DNA from: Timema cristinae
Taxonomy: Eukaryota; Arthropoda; Insecta; Phasmatodea; Timematidae
Assembly: GCA_039000515.1 (NCBI GenBank)
Contig: JBCFYV010003508.1
Span: forward strand, 46,275,265 to 46,339,264
Reading direction: 5' to 3'
DNA: 64,000 nucleotides
In this document: positions 44,470 through 56,357 of the stretch, piece by piece
Layout of the letters: the number at the start of each line of letters is the position of its first letter
Numbering within the stretch: position 1 is the stretch's first letter
Translations under genes and position numbers: made by a program
Notes under the pieces: model-generated
Told to the model about the DNA's origin: nothing
What the model saw: the letters and a program-made list of their open reading frames with translations, nothing else
Databases searched by the model: none

Positions 44470-44650
44470 GCAGGTGTATCAACACCTTCGGACTGGATGT
44501 TGTGCCTGTCCTAGTCTTGGGTTATATTATAAGGCATATGAAGCTAAGACAGGCCTAGCAAGCCGATAGTGGAAAATATATGGATTGAATCAAAAAAACT
44601 GATTCAGGCCACAGGTTGGAAACAGTAATGGATGTATAAAAAATAAAATA
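44470..44650 (+). mobile_element. SINE family B, 5'-truncated
   Basis: TGGATGTTGTGCCTGTCCTA, AAGGCATATGAAGCTAAGAC, tail GCCACAGGTTGGAAACAGTA and ATGGATGT A-rich end. tRNA head absent. Confidence 0.8.
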
Positions 44651-46640
44651 GATAATATAATAATCCAAGAGTTGATTACAATGGAGAGGGTTTGAGAAAT
44701 GTCGTTGACAAACATAGCCTTGTTGGATAAGGATGACATGGTTTACGTTGACAGTTTAATGCGAGGCCAAGCTACTTACGTGTCTGTACACATTGGGGAG
44801 AACAAGGAAGGCATAGGTGTAGAGTCATGCGACCAACATTTTCCTCGAATTGGGAATTTTGCGGTCACTTTAAGTGTGTAGCGAAAAATTAGCAATACAC
44901 CTTTTGAAAATCAAGTCACAGACCTGGTCTTAACAATTAACCTAAACATTGGTAACATCGTCACTGTTCTATAATAATGTTGTATTTAAACTTTTTAGCT
45001 TTTTTTTTTAATTGCTCTACTTTATGTTTTAATCTTTTAATAAAATTACTCATGAGCTTGTGTCGCTTCCCCATCACCCCTTTTTCCCCCTTACCCACAC
45101 TCCTTGGTGGGCCAAAGTGTGTGAGTATATCGTTACAGTCCTCATAGTTCATTAGATAGTTCCATACGCAGCAAATTCTAGTGCAAGATGTGCAAGACAA
45201 ACTAACAACTATAAAATCACGTAAATATCTATCTTGTATGAATATAAAATGTGTTTACATTTATCTTACATATATACACTATCAAATCATTCATATTTAT
45301 TTTTAAAAGATCAAATGATACAATTTCTCAAACCAATTATGTTTACATCAAGACTAATTTTTAATGTATCTCCCAAGTCAATATCGTAATGTTATCAACC
45401 AAGAGATGTAACAAAAGAGTAAATTGCTAAAGTCTTATTTTCTTAAAAAAAACCTTAAGCTTAAGCCATCATTATAATAAATACTTACAGGATATTCAGG
45501 TCATGTTCAATATGGAGTGGAAGCGAACGAGACAAAGTTAAAGTCCATTATTTTTATAACATAAAACTTTTTTTGACCAAAGTAAGTTAACATGGTGTCT
45601 ACTCAACTTAACCAACTAAACAGCTACAAAAAAAAGTTTGATTGTAATTTATTGATTTAATGATTATTATATTTCATATTTTGAGTAATATAACATTTTT
45701 CAAGATTTTTGTTTGTTTGTAATTTACCAAATTCCCGGCTAATTCCAGTTTTGCCGGATTGTAGACCCAATGAAGTAGATATATTTTGTTTAATTTTCTA
45801 CAAATAGTCATTAATCCAAACCATCCGTGAATATATCATGGGTATTGCAGAATTCAACAAGGGCTTTTGCCCCTAGCTTAACATTTTTTTTTTGTCTAAA
45901 TATCGCTTTGCCAATGATAAATATCCAAGAACCATTGCGTATATTATGTGCATAAAATTAAGAGAGACGTATATTGAAGCAATATTATTTTATTTATTTT
46001 CAGCAAGGTTTGTTTTTGTCATAAAAAACCACAGAAATCCAGACTTCAACTTGCTTTCCCTTCCTTCCATTCCTCTTTAAATAAGATAAACATTAATATT
46101 TTCTCAGTAAACAGTAAAATGATCATGTAACTAAATTGTAAAGCTCGTAGAATATAAATTAACTGTGGTGCACTTTGTAATATAACAAATATTTCTTGCC
46201 CCTGAATCTGGGAATGTTGGAGAAGAATTATCCACTGAGATAAAGATATACAAACACATTTCATTATAGATTAAATTAAATGAAAATATTAATGTATATT
46301 TACAAAATTTCTATTATTAAACTCATTCTTAAAATAACACTCATCATAAAAACAACACTAATAGAGTTGATTATTTATTTTTTCCAGTTTAAAAAAAAAA
46401 GTTTGTGAAAATAACACCTTAGGTTAATAAGTGATTACAATATTGTAATTTCAATAGTTGAACCTAGCGAATTAATTAAATATTTTTTTTCTTAAAACTA
46501 TAGAGAGCCAAAGGGATGAACTGCCCCTCTCTCCATAACAAAGTATTGTAATTAAAAGTTGTAACATAGTGTATAGAATGCTTATACAATACCACCAAGA
46601 TATCACATCCAAATCTCTGTTAATTCACTTATAAAATTAT
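44651..46640. other. Intergenic, nothing firmly recognised
   Basis: A 60-codon open frame at 44699-44881 (MSLTNIALLDKDDMVYVDSL onwards) has no splice support or known domain. The rest is AT-rich without clear elements. Confidence 0.35.
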
Positions 46641-46649
46641 CATATAAAA

Positions 46650-46800
46650 ATATTAATAGTTAATGAAACTTAGTACCACCTGAAATCTTTTGAACCCCTT
46701 TGGGGATATGCATACCACAATTTGAGAAACACTAGTCTAGCGCAGTGATTCCCAACAAGGGTGCTGCGGGAACAATTCCTAGGGATGTCGTTAAACTATA
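46650..46800. mobile_element. Two abutting hAT-like element ends
   Basis: On the minus strand from about 46738: CTAGTGTTTCTCAAATTGTG and GGTATGCATATCCCC. On the plus strand from about 46743: CGCAGTGATTCCCAACAAGG. Both look like hAT-type termini and face away from each other. Confidence 0.4.
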
Positions 46801-46972
46801 AATACATTTATAATCAAGTCCAAAAGTATTGAGCCAACAATATTCTTGTTTTAATTAATATTAATGGAGTGTGTTTACACTAAATATAATATTATATTAA
46901 TAACACATGTACATAATAAGCATGTTTCATAACAAAGGTGCAACAAGGTATATCACTGAAATAAATATTTCA

Positions 46973-47221
46973 TCGGTGTAGAGGTAAAACTCATTAAATG
47001 CATTTTTGATTAAAATTAGTTTGTGTGTGTCTATATATCAAAATTTCAAGATCTAAAAGAAGAACCAGTCATTACGTGCATAAAAAAATAAATATATAAT
47101 AATAATAATAATAATAAATCATCCACTACAACAATGTAAGATCGATCCTTTACCAGGAAAAAGTCACTTAGTTTAATAATTGAAAATGCTACTCAGTGAG
47201 TTTTACCTCTAGACCGGTGAT
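46973..47221. mobile_element. Short MITE with ~28-bp terminal inverted repeats
   Basis: Left TCGGTGTAGAGGTAAAACTC and the reverse complement of the right end, CCGGTCTAGAGGTAAAACTC, mirror each other 249 bp apart. Interior AT-rich with an AAT tract at about 47098-47116. Target duplication not resolved. Confidence 0.6.
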
Positions 47222-47795
47222 TTATGAATTGAAGATAAAAGCAGTTTATGTGTGTGCCTCTAAAAATCACAGGATTCAACTCCGCACAGTGCCTTAATAA
47301 ATTAAACAAAATAAACATTATTATCAACAAAATATTATGAGGCTGTGATTAATAAAAAAAAAGAGCCATGTCATAAGTGTTTTCACAATTAAAATCCATT
47401 TCTATTCTCTTGATAGCTTACATTAGGCACGATTTTGCAACAATGTTTACAGACAGTTTGGATCTGTGCTCAGTGTTATAGATGGCCATGATCAGTAAAA
47501 AATTATAATTTGGTAATAATTTTCTTAAACATACTTTTTGGTAGGGTTCAACTAAATTCAATAAGAAATGGGCAGAAATTTCAAAACATTATAGAAAATC
47601 CAAATGAAATTAAGTGTTATCACAGTAAAGTTTAACTGTGAATAATGAGTTTATTTAAATAAATTACCAGAAAACAGCTCTTAGGAAAGATGGTGGAAAA
47701 TATTGGATTCTTTATACTATTTTATCTTATTTTCCCAAGTTCTATTATTGAAAACATCATGTTTATTCACTAAGACAAAACTAATAGACAAATAC
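47222..47795. other. Intergenic, nothing recognised
   Basis: No supported feature. Confidence 0.4.
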
Positions 47796-47797
47796 TT

Positions 47798-48078
47798 TTT
47801 TACTATTTATTTATTAATTTTGCACGTCTTACTACCTGTTCGGGTTATACGCTAAAGTACTAATTACCCTAATGGATTAGGAATTGGGAAGGTTGAATTT
47901 AGAGGAAGTGAACCCACATTCGCGTGGAGGGAGAGTGGAAAACCATTTAGGATAGGAAAAAAAAAAACAGTTCACCCAACCGATATTCAAACCTCAATCT
48001 CCCAGTCCTCAGTCTAGCTGAAAATGACTAGCCTGTTAACTAACTATGCCATCGAGGCAGGTTATTTTTTACTATTAA
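47798..48078 (-). mobile_element. SINE family A, near full length
   Basis: Plus-strand view: tail GCACGTCTTACTACCTGTTC, body GTGGAGGGAGAGTGGAAAAC, B-box region AACCGATATTCAAACCTCAA, head ACTATGCCATCGAGGCAGG. TTTTTTACTATT on both sides is a likely target duplication. Confidence 0.87.
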
Positions 48079-49850
48079 GATTTACTTTAAAATTCAAAGA
48101 ACGAAAGCCAACACACATGTTGTATGGTTCTCAATTTGACACCATTTTTATTTATGAAACACAATTCAAAAGTTGTATTTGACCTTCAAATGGGTATGAA
48201 ACATTTGGTTGAAAACATTAGATACCAACACACAGCCAATTAAATCGCAAAAACATGCCTATAACTAACATGTATTGTTGCACTTGATGTTCACAAGATT
48301 AAACTATTTTATTTGAGAATTTGAATTATATTATTCAAAGTTATTTTATTTGAAAATATAGTGGTTATGGACTAACTAAAGATTAAAAAAAAACTAATGT
48401 TAAGATTCAGGTAATTTGTTCTTAGGGTCATTCTAAATATACACAAAAACATGTGAATTTAGTCAACATATTATAGTGGAAGACAAACTCTAAATCTAAA
48501 TCATCAGCATGATGATCGTAATGGTCGTTTGATTTAAAATAAAGTATAAATCAATACATTTTGTCCTAGATGATTTTTTTTTCAATTGAAAGTTATACTA
48601 TCAGGGGTGATATTATTTGTAAGTTTTGAAATTGCCTGACTTTTCCAGGTTGTTCAAACATAAAAGTGAATTTTATCATCTTTTAACACAAAAAGTAATA
48701 TATAAAAATCACAATAATGTCTGGTTTTTTTTATTTAATACTTTACATTAGATAAATACTTTAAAATATCGTCATATTTTTAAATAAAGTGTATAGAAAC
48801 ATTTTTAAAAGAAGGGTTCTTTTCCTCTTTACCACCATATGTAATCCATAATATGCCTATTTCTTTTATTAAAATACAGCTAGTTCTTCTATAATGCGTG
48901 TTTTTACCATGTGATTTGGTTATAAAGTGATATTATTTTTGATAATACAGTCCCGAGACATCTAATACGGGATTTCCCAAAGATCACTGTGATTCCCCGC
49001 ATGTATTGTGATACTTTCTCACCACTGCTACCATATAAATCATGTGCGCGAGCGTTGGTTTTTGTGACTTCCTGCACTAGTACCTTGTTTCTTCATTTCT
49101 AGTACTGTAACCGTAAATAACCTACACAATTGCCATGCACTTTACAGAATACTTTGCCTCAAGGTATGTATTATCTCTGCATCATAATGCTATCTATTTA
49201 ATCTTTTGGCATTATTATTTATGATTAAAAAAACACGATGTAGATAATATACAACCAAAATGAACTAAAAAATATGTCAAAATATGAACGTAAAGTGACT
49301 TTTCATAGATCTGGTCAGTCTACCTACCCCTAACTCCATAACTTTTATTTTCCTAGTTAACTAATGTTTTCTATAACTCAAATGTTTTTACAGAACACAA
49401 CTACCGAGTTATAGCAGACCTTCCTGTACAAAATTTTTGTTCGGTTTAGTTGGCGATTGGCTCCAAATCTTCAGTTACATCAAATCAAACCACCAGTAGA
49501 AATTAGGAAAATTAAGAGCTATGTAAATAATAATATAAAGTATTTTCAAAACAATAATTAGTTTTTAAAAACACCTAAATTTAAGCTCTTTATATAACAT
49601 TAATATATTGTACTTAAAAAAATAAAATAAGAAATAAGTTATGTTATTAATATACTAAAATAATGACATAACATACTTTACAATGTGTATTTCAGGAACT
49701 TAGAATGATTGGATTAAAATTAATGTTCTCACCATATTCTATTGAGGTCATGGTGTTTAATTTCTGGCCCACTTAAATATACAAATAAACTTTTGATGTA
49801 AAAAAAAGTCAACATATAATATTACAAATTAAAAAACAATCCAAATTTGT
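48079..49850. other. Intergenic, nothing recognised
   Basis: AT-rich. A less AT-rich patch at about 48950-49165 contains a donor-like AAG|GTATGT, but no coding frame supports an exon. Confidence 0.35.
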
Positions 49851-49852
49851 GA

Positions 49853-49918
49853 TATATATATATATATAATATATATATTATATATTATATATATTAATAT
49901 ATAATATATATATATATT

Positions 49919-49957
<39 letters not shown>

Positions 49958-49958
49958 T
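49853..49958. repeat. (TA)n/(CA)n compound microsatellite
   Basis: About 80 bp of TA-rich alternation with palindromic breaks, then (CA)n at 49937-49956. Confidence 0.95.
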
Positions 49959-50274
49959 TTGTGACCATGGAACAGGCAACAAACTCGCCAATGGAGAAAG
50001 GTGCTATCACATTATATAATCAATAAACAATGACAATAGCATATTTGTATACAGAATTCTCAGTCCAGATTGTTAACTTATCGTCTGGTCATCTACTGAT
50101 GGCCAATAAGCATGATGTGACTAAAGCAGTTTTTATACCATCCTTTTGTTAAAATGTAACCCACGATTAAAATTATAAAATTCACTGTCTATATACACAC
50201 AAATTATGCATAGCATATGATGAACAATGACAAAAATGCGCACACAAGTTTGTATTTACAGAGATACACAGTAA

Positions 50275-51728
50275 CTATACCTTCCCGAAAAGGTCATGGA
50301 CATAAGACTTCTTTCTATATCGTTTTCTCATTACAAACTTGACACAAACTAAGATTAAAATTGTGGCAGAAAGCATGTATAAAATAACACACAAGCTGAT
50401 GTCAAAACTATTAAAATTCCAACCAAACCGCTTAGTTATTTTATCACCATTGTCGGTTATTTCGATAAAATTTGACTCGTTACCTCCAAGTTTCTCCTCT
50501 TTCAATCTGTGACTCTCTTTCCCGGATGCCTGAAGTTCAAGGGAAGGTTTCGAGGCTGTATTCATTTGGTTGATATGGTCTTTACCGTACACCTTGACCA
50601 GGTGTTTCAACACTTCTTCTTCGTCCCAAGTGTCGTCATGACGTCTACACGAGGGACAGGTCTCTTTTGAAGGAAACTGAATCTTGGGGTAAAGTGGATC
50701 TTCAGAGGCATCGCCAGCTAATCTTTTATTGACTTTATTATGAGCTTTCCATAACCACATTATACCATCATTTGGTTCAAAAACAGAGGACCTCATCGAC
50801 TCGGAAGCCATAGACTGGAAGTGTTTTGAACAATCCTGACAGCCAAAGAAATGTGTATATAACCAAGCATGGCTTCAAGGACTTCAAGACTGTCAAACTG
50901 TTTTTCATCGCCCTTCTGAAGAACCGAGTTGACTATCAGAGTGTGAAACGTGGTCCATGTACCGCATGGGAACCCTCGGAAGGTACCTTCACTACCTTTA
51001 CATCCGATCCAATCTTGTGAACTCGTTATAGAAAACGGAGTACCCACTTCGTTTTCAAGTTCTTTCATGTAATTCGAAAACATTTCTCCTTTGATTTCAA
51101 TGGCTTCGTACACTTTGTCCCTGAGTTTTTTGAGGAATGTCACACCATTCGGTCTAATAGGGAGATATTTACACAGAATTGATAAATAGTTCTGCAATGC
51201 TTTCAACGCATTACCTGATATTGACTTGTGGACAGATATTTCATGCTGCAAAGCATACATCACAGTTTTTTCTAGATCTGCTTGAAAAACAACATCCCCC
51301 ATCGCTTTGATTTCCAAGGCTTTTTTTTCTTCTTCACCCGCCGCCATGATGGCGACTAAATCTGGAGGTTTGATGTTGCTCCATTCACCAGGATCGACGA
51401 CCGTTTCCTCTTTAGGTACATTTATGTTGCGAGTCTTAAGGAAGGTTTTGATCACTTTTCTAAAAGACAACCTGCTGGAATCCTCGTTTTCAACGGCGTA
51501 ACACTCATATTACTTTCCAAAGCAACGATACTCGGAAACATGGAAACACCCATTAGTTTAACAAGTGCTTCGTTCTCATTGGTAACATATCTAATTTGAA
51601 TACTCTTGATAACTTGTAGGTCTAATATCACTTCCATACCAGTCAACGAATCTGTGTCTTCAAAAATGAGAAATATAAACTGAACATTTGTTGGAACATT
51701 TTTCCACAAGTTTTTTACGTCATTGCTC
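50275..51728 (-). CDS. QSOX: QSOX exon 3 (frame broken twice)
   Basis: Acceptor TTTATTTCCAG just before 51728; starts SNDVKNLWKNVPTNVQ. Frame one runs to about 51510, frame two (ENEDSSRLSFRKVIKTFLKT to AMLGYIH) to about 50852, frame three (FFGCQDCSKHFQSMASES) to TAG at 50275. Each junction behaves like one missing base; the second is just before the catalytic FGCQDC. Confidence 0.88.
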
Positions 51729-54700
51729 CTGGAAATAAAGGAGCAAATATTAGTATGGTGTGCGTTTTTTTTTTTTAGCACTGCGTCTTACTACCCACTT
51801 GGGTTATACGCTTATAAACTAATTAAGTTAATGGTGTTAGGGATTAGGAAGGTTATATTTAGAGGAAGTATACCCACATTTGTGTGTTAAGGAAGAGTGG
51901 AAAAACATTTTGGGAAAACCACCGTCAGTAAACCCAACGGAGATTCGAACCTCAATCTACCCGTCATAACCAGTCTAGTCTATCGTGAGAGTAGCATGTT
52001 AGACCACATGAATTGTTGTGTCCTTCTGCTTGTTGAGTCTCAAGTCCTTGCATCCTTGCTCTCATTCAATCTACGCAATGTACAGGCAATGTGACAAGAG
52101 AAGAACTCTAGTAAAATTTCATGGATTTGTTCAAGCGTTTCCTTTATAATTCTTTGAACTGAGAATTAAACCCGTGTTCAGGTGCAATTTTTCAATTTAA
52201 AAAACAGACTAGATAAATTTGACTTGGTCTGTGTGGCCATCGAGGAATTTAGGGGAAATGTATGTTTATCTCAGGTGACCTGGTGGTCTAGGGGTCAGGT
52301 GTCGAACTTCTATGCTGGGGTACGGGGTTCAATCCTCGGTCCCGGCACAGATTTATCTGATTTCCAAACCCTTCTTCACCTCTGACAAGACGTGTATTAA
52401 TCACAACTTGTGAATGTGGGGAATGCCAGGCCACCACCGTGGTTCGGATCCCACGTTAAACTGTAGGTCCTTCATTTCATCTCACAATCACCCTACCATT
52501 ACATATTAGGTAAGTGCGTATAACCCGAACGGGTAGTAAGACGGTGACTAATAATGATAATGATATGTTTATATCTAAGTTGTGAGCTTGGGACAACTCG
52601 TATGAGATAGTATGGAAGCCAAATGTATGTTTACCTGTAAGGTGTAAGATTTGGCCAACTAGCCCCTCTGCCGGCAGTCTGCTCTTTCCTCAACAGCTCA
52701 ACTATAGAGGAGCGGATGCTGTCTACAGTTTTACCTTTCTCCATTTCATTCCCCAAGAAGCCCAACTTGGAGTCGGATGGGAAAAACTTCAACATTGGGT
52801 AGTACATAATTTCATATTCCCGACAGAGTGGATTGTTGTCATCATTTGCGCAGTCCACTGCCCCGATGGTAACAACGTCTTGCCATGCTAGTAATTCAAA
52901 ATAATTAGCTTATAGTAAATATTCAAAATTTCACATAATGGGTGATTAAAGGGAATGAGAATTAATGTCTGTATTTAGACAATTTTTATGTCAAAAAACA
53001 ATATTATTGATTTAGCAAGGTGGCTACAAAACTTTTATTAGAAGATTACCTGAATTTTACAACTTTTCCAGACAATATTTTGTGAATGACGATCTTTATG
53101 AGTATTACATTGATCACATATTTTCAATGACAATCCTAACGGCTGATAAACATCGACATTATTATAAGTTCTTTATTAAATGTTTTAGGCTAGGTATTAT
53201 TTGTTGCGCTGTGTAAATGTGTTATAAAACAAATCTAGTAGAATCAAAATCTCTCCATTTGTTTAGGAAACATGTTGGTGCAGAAATAGTTATGTATTTA
53301 AACTCCCCGACGTTTTCATTAATTTGTTATTATTATTATTAGCACCGCGTCTTACTACCCGTTCGGGTTATACACACTTACGCTAATGTGTAATGGTAGG
53401 GTGATTGTGAGATGAAATGAAGGACCTATAGTTTAACGTGGAATCCGAACTACGGTGGAGACCTGGCATTCCTCACATTCACAAGATGATTTGTTATTAA
53501 ATTCCCAGGTGGCCGCAGGGTCTAAGGTGTTACTCTTGCACTAGATTGCTGATGATGGGGATATCGAGGTTTGACTCTTGGTCAGTTGTAATGAAGTTTT
53601 TTTCCTAAATGGTTTACCACTCTCCCTCCATGCAAATGCGGGTTCACTTCCTCTAAATTCAACCTTCCCAATTCCTAAGCCATTAGGGTAATTAGTACTT
53701 AAACATATAACTCGAACGGATAGTAAAACGTGTTGCTAGAACTAGTCTCAACAGTTCTGGAGTATTTGTCGTTGTTATAGTGGATGATGTGTACAAACTG
53801 AACAGGTAATGAGACGTGATGATTTGTTTTTAATTCCCTTCCATCCTACCTCAGGTTTTAAACAAAGAGCAAAATAAAAAATCAGTAAAGGTTTTTTTGA
53901 AGACACCTGTCTTCACGATATGTTTTCCCAAGATTCTTGATATTGTGAATTGAAGTCGGTTTTAGCTTCAAATATAAGAGAACATATTATTATTATTGAA
54001 TAGAGTTCAGTACATCAACACAAGGTTCAGAGGCTAAGTAGAAGCAAACAAAGTCAGCAAACATAAGTGTTAGAAAGTTGTAGCTAGTAAATTGAATTCT
54101 GTATTAAAAATATATCTTATATGTATAAGCCTAAGTAAGATATTTTAGTGATTTTTTTTTTTTTGTCGGTGGTACTACTGAAAAATTAAGGCAAATCTTA
54201 CAATAAATGGTGTCTCAGAATTAAATAAATATAGTAGGCCTACATAAAGCTTCGGTCGTGCAATTTTACAGATTTTTTCCTAAGATATTTGTTTCTGCGT
54301 CGCTTAGGTGAGCTTAGTTTTGAATTGTTAACTATAACTAAGTGTTTTTATAATCTTGAATTTAGTGTCACTGGATCTCCCACATTGTGAGTGCTATGGT
54401 AGTAAAAATTTAAGTAATTTAGTGATTCCCTCCTCCCCCTAAACGGGTTCTAGGGTTTCCTCCCCTCTCAGAATAATCTGTTTTCTACACATTTGTCAAT
54501 CCTGTTCTGAATTTGAGAATAAAAAGAAATTAATGTAGCCTATTGAATATTAAGTGTGCTTACCACTAATGTCCGTTGCCAATGTCCTCCAAATGGGTGC
54601 GAATCTGTGACAAAACCCACACCAGCTGTTATAAAATTCTACTAGCCATGCATTTTTAGTGCCATAAACACTTGACTTAAAATTTGACGCGTTCAGTACA

Positions 54701-54885
54701 GTAATTTTTTCATCGCTGTTGTAAAGTCCTCTTCCAGAATTAAGATCATTATATAGTTTCTTAGTTTCTTGGTTCAAAACTGCACCATATGAAAATACTA
54801 CAAATGTTGAAATTATTGTGACATTTATTAAAAGTCTACTTTTTAAACTCATATTCATGTTGATAAACAATTTAAGCCACAACAC
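50275..54885 (-). CDS. QSOX: Quiescin sulfhydryl oxidase (QSOX), three exons, two frame breaks
   Basis: QSOX enzymes oxidise protein thiols to disulfides with O2 in the secretory pathway, passing electrons from a thioredoxin domain to an FAD-bearing Erv/ALR domain. Exon 1 encodes a signal peptide and thioredoxin fold with active site WCGFC (Cys89 and Cys92). Exon 2 continues it (GAVDCANDDNNPLCREYEIM, YYPMLKFFPS). Exon 3 holds the second fold, the helical linker, the Erv/ALR domain (WIGCKGSEGTFRGFPCGTW; FGCQDC; WLWKAHNKVNKRLAG; CPSC) and a C-terminal hydrophobic anchor (ILYMLSATILILVCVKFVM) with a basic tail. Exon 3 needs two one-base corrections, near 51505-51513 and 50848-50854, to give one frame of about 676 residues. 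Either these are assembly errors or this copy is inactivated. It is convergent with flotillin about 20 kb away. Confidence 0.9.
51778..52010 (-). mobile_element. SINE family A copy in QSOX intron 2
   Basis: Plus-strand view: CTGCGTCTTACTACCCACTT tail, body, B-box GGAGATTCGAACCTCAATCT, head near TCATGTGGTCTAACATGCTA (minus). It begins about 50 bp upstream of exon 3 in transcript sense. Confidence 0.85.
52270..52565 (+). mobile_element. SINE family C copy in QSOX intron 2
   Basis: Head CAGGTGACCTGGTGGTCTAG, B-box CGGGGTTCAATCCTCGGTCC, body, tail GCGTATAACCCGAACGGGTA and AATAATGATAATGAT. Confidence 0.9.
52635..52887 (-). CDS. QSOX: QSOX exon 2
   Basis: Acceptor TAG just before 52887; begins WQDVVTIGAVDCAND in phase and ends WPNLTPY plus two bases of Arg at donor GTAAAC (52634-52629). 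Contains the conserved buried Cys pair region of the thioredoxin fold. Confidence 0.9.
52888..53320. other. QSOX intron 1, first part
   Basis: AT-rich intronic sequence with no recognised element. Confidence 0.45.
53325..53500 (-). mobile_element. SINE family C, truncated
   Basis: ATT tract, GCACCGCGTCTTACTACCCG tail, body to CATTCACAAGATG; head missing, cut off next to the following SINE. Confidence 0.85.
53505..53745 (+). mobile_element. SINE family A copy
   Basis: Head CCAGGTGGCCGCAGGGTCTA, B-box GAGGTTTGACTCTTGGTCAG, body CCACTCTCCCTCCATGCAAA, tail ATAACTCGAACGGATAGTAA. Confidence 0.87.
53746..54563. other. QSOX intron 1, remainder
   Basis: No element recognised. A purine/pyrimidine run TTTTTTTTTTTTGTCGG near 54155 is the only low-complexity feature. 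Confidence 0.4.
54564..54885 (-). CDS. QSOX: QSOX exon 1
   Basis: ATG at 54885; Met10 and Met12 are alternative starts that would leave a more typical signal peptide ahead of SYGAVLNQ. Ends in phase 1 at donor GTAAGC (54563-54558). Contains the CGFC redox site. Confidence 0.88.
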
Positions 54886-55545
54886 CTATTTCCAGAGACA
54901 AGATACACTTCCCATAGATAATGTATCACTTTCACTTTTCCTGTGAGATAATTATTATGTTGTGTTAAATTGATCTGTAGACTAAACAACACACTGCTTC
55001 TTAGAGATTGTACATGTTTAATACACATCACAGATCACATTACACATGGATCAAGAAACAAAAACCATAGATCAAGTTAACACTTTATCGTGTTGAACGT
55101 TGTCCGTTGTCTCCGTACTTGTTTTGTTTTTTGAATACTATTTTGTTTATTTGTAATTTTACTATTGTTGAGGTGGGTGCATCTAAAATAATGTGGCTGG
55201 GTAGGACAAATAATTTATAGCCTGTAATCGTTCTCACTTTCCTAAATGTATGTTACATGTGAGTGAATAATCACACCTGTAGATTAGGATATTTATATGT
55301 ATACGAGCCGATTTTGGCTCTTTTTTATAAACAAATCCTGAATAACTAACTAACTAAGGAAGTTCGTTTGTGAGGCTTTATATCGTACCAGAATCCCTAT
55401 AGTAGTGTTTAGTTAGGATAAAAGACTCTCCATAAGGGAATTTATACTTCCATTTTAAATGACCGTTTATCCTACAAAAATACTAATATATTATAGTATT
55501 CTGGCTCAAAATAAAGCCTTACAGATTGAGATTCTTTTTAAAAAC
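54886..55545. other. QSOX upstream region
   Basis: Probable QSOX 5' UTR and promoter (minus strand) with no clear TATA or CpG-rich patch. Confidence 0.35.
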
Positions 55546-55549
55546 CGGG

Positions 55550-55890
55550 TTTAGTAGATACCGTACTTCCTACAAGCCTATAACCTAAATTATCGTTTGA
55601 AAGTAAGACTTCTACACAAAGTATGTCATTCAAACAATTGTAAAATAGTGTTTAGCTAAGTTTTTTCATTATAGTGATCGAACTTTAAACATAATATGGT
55701 TTCTGAAATCAATAGACAAGATATGAGCGAACTTTTAAGAAATATGGTAATATAATCATACTTTCTACACGCCTACAACCTAAGTGATCGTTTGAACGTA
55801 TGGCAACTACAAAAATGTTTGTCATTCAAACAAATGTAATCAAGTCTTAAGATGCCTTATTCATTATATTTATCGAACTTTCAATATATA
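55550..55890. repeat. Two diverged direct repeats of ~150 bp, ~195 bp apart
   Basis: CTTCCTACAAGCCTATAACC, TATCGTTTGAA, GTCATTCAAACA and GATCGAACTTT at about 55565-55690 recur in order at about 55760-55885 (CTTTCTACACGCCTACAACC and so on). Function unknown; the second copy ends beside the old copia fragment. Confidence 0.7.
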
Positions 55891-55892
55891 CA

Positions 55893-56106
55893 TTCTTACA
55901 TGGAGACCTTTCTGAAGAACTGTATATGAAGCAACCACCTGGCTTCATAACTATTATAGATTATGGATTGAAGCAGGCACCACGGGGGTGGAATGCTAAA
56001 CTTGACATATCTGCTAATTCTCTTGGATTTAAACAGCCTGAAAACGAAAAATATATTTTATTTCTACCTCAACAGCATCATCAAAACTTACCTTTTGGTT
56101 TACGTA
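55893..56106 (+). pseudogene. Old Ty1/copia element, RT fragment upstream of nested insertion
   Basis: Frame from 55893 reads FLHGDLSEELYMKQPPGF, then YGLKQAPRGWNAKLD and SLGFKQ, which are copia reverse transcriptase motifs in order. A block between PPGF and YGLKQAP is shortened. The 5' part of the element is missing. The last codons before 56106 lead into the YVDD motif, which resumes after the inserted element at 60721. Confidence 0.88.
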
Positions 56107-56345
56107 TGTTGGTTTTTGCAATAAAAAGGCACTTTTGGTTTCACAATTATTAGAGTTTATTCAAAACGTTGTTTAGCGATAGGAAGCGATACATTTTTTT
56201 TTTTTTTTAGTGCGTATGGTTGTTTACTTACAGTTGCCTTAGGGATTTTGATTTAACCATTGTTGGGGTGCTGCGTTAGCAAAGGATGAGAGATAAAAAT
56301 TAAAAGTTATCAAATAATATAAAAAGATGTTAAAATACATCAACA
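56107..56345 (-). repeat. copia 3' LTR
   Basis: 239 bp; on the element's strand it follows the purine tract. Contains a poly-T run of 15 in the plus-strand view, of equal length in the other LTR. Confidence 0.96.
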
Positions 56346-56354
56346 CTCTCCCTT
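56346..56354 (-). promoter_or_regulatory. copia polypurine tract
   Basis: AAGGGAGAG on the minus strand, directly before the LTR TGTTG; primes plus-strand DNA synthesis. Confidence 0.85.
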
Positions 56355-56357
56355 ATT

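Noticed and set aside
44699..44881. 60-codon frame starting MSLTNIALLDKDDMVYVDSL
   Set aside because: Codon content is plausible, but there is no recognisable domain, no splice context and no matching neighbouring exon.
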